From assembly GCA_021157485.1 (NCBI GenBank), contig JAGGWO010000127.1:1-5303 (forward strand): a stretch of DNA of 5,303 bases. The letters run 5' to 3'. A program made the translations under genes and the position numbers. The notes beneath the pieces were generated by a model. That model was given only the letters and a program-made list of their open reading frames with translations. It was not told the DNA's origin and searched no databases. The stretch comes from Sulfurimonas sp. (lineage in GTDB: Bacteria > Campylobacterota > Campylobacteria > Campylobacterales > Sulfurimonadaceae). Of this stretch, positions 5,288 to 5,303 are shown piece after piece. Numbering within the stretch: the stretch's first letter is position 1; each line of letters starts with the position of its first letter.

Positions 5288-5303
5288 TCCATAAAACACT
5301 TTA

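Noticed and set aside
5178..5303. tRNA-Ser as an integration site for a mobile element
   Set aside because: No integrase, no direct repeat of the tRNA end and no composition change are visible in the window.

Overview
This AT-rich window looks like chromosomal DNA of a Campylobacterota (epsilonproteobacterial) chemolithotroph, with Sulfurimonas or a close relative as my best guess. The guess rests on base composition, codon use, promoters with a good -10 box but no clear -35, and the flavour of the proteins. No marker gene proves the genus.

Layout. Positions 1-4806 hold six genes, all on the minus strand, so they read from right to left. First comes an EI24/CysZ-like membrane protein (3889-4806). 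Next is a compact unit of a 75-residue coiled-coil protein (3551-3778), a disulfide oxidoreductase of the dihydrolipoyl dehydrogenase/glutathione reductase superfamily (2068-3534) and an M90/MtfA-type zinc peptidase with a membrane anchor (1225-2067). Then come a TetR-family repressor (532-1140) and the start of a TolC-type outer-membrane efflux protein (538 down to the window edge). The regulator and the TolC gene overlap by 7 bases. On the plus strand a 69-residue His-rich protein (4956-5165) is divergent from the EI24 gene and convergent with a tRNA-Ser(GGA) gene (5178-5267, minus).

How the parts work together. The clearest regulatory story is at 1164-1188. A perfect 8+8 bp inverted repeat sits directly downstream of a TATAAT box in front of the TetR gene, which predicts an autorepressed TetR-TolC efflux operon. 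The remaining pump genes would lie beyond position 1. The coiled-coil, oxidoreductase and peptidase genes are spaced 16 and 0 bp apart, so they are very probably co-transcribed and translationally coupled. Their shared purpose is not evident from known pathways and is the least explained part of the window. The 149-bp divergent region 4807-4955 carries two opposed TATAAT promoters, an inverted repeat and a motif shared with the TetR operator.

There is no CRISPR array, insertion sequence, integrase or gene-free stretch longer than 300 bp. I see no clearly novel defence or mobile system. The most interesting points are the orphan oxidoreductase/peptidase unit and the regulatory DNA.
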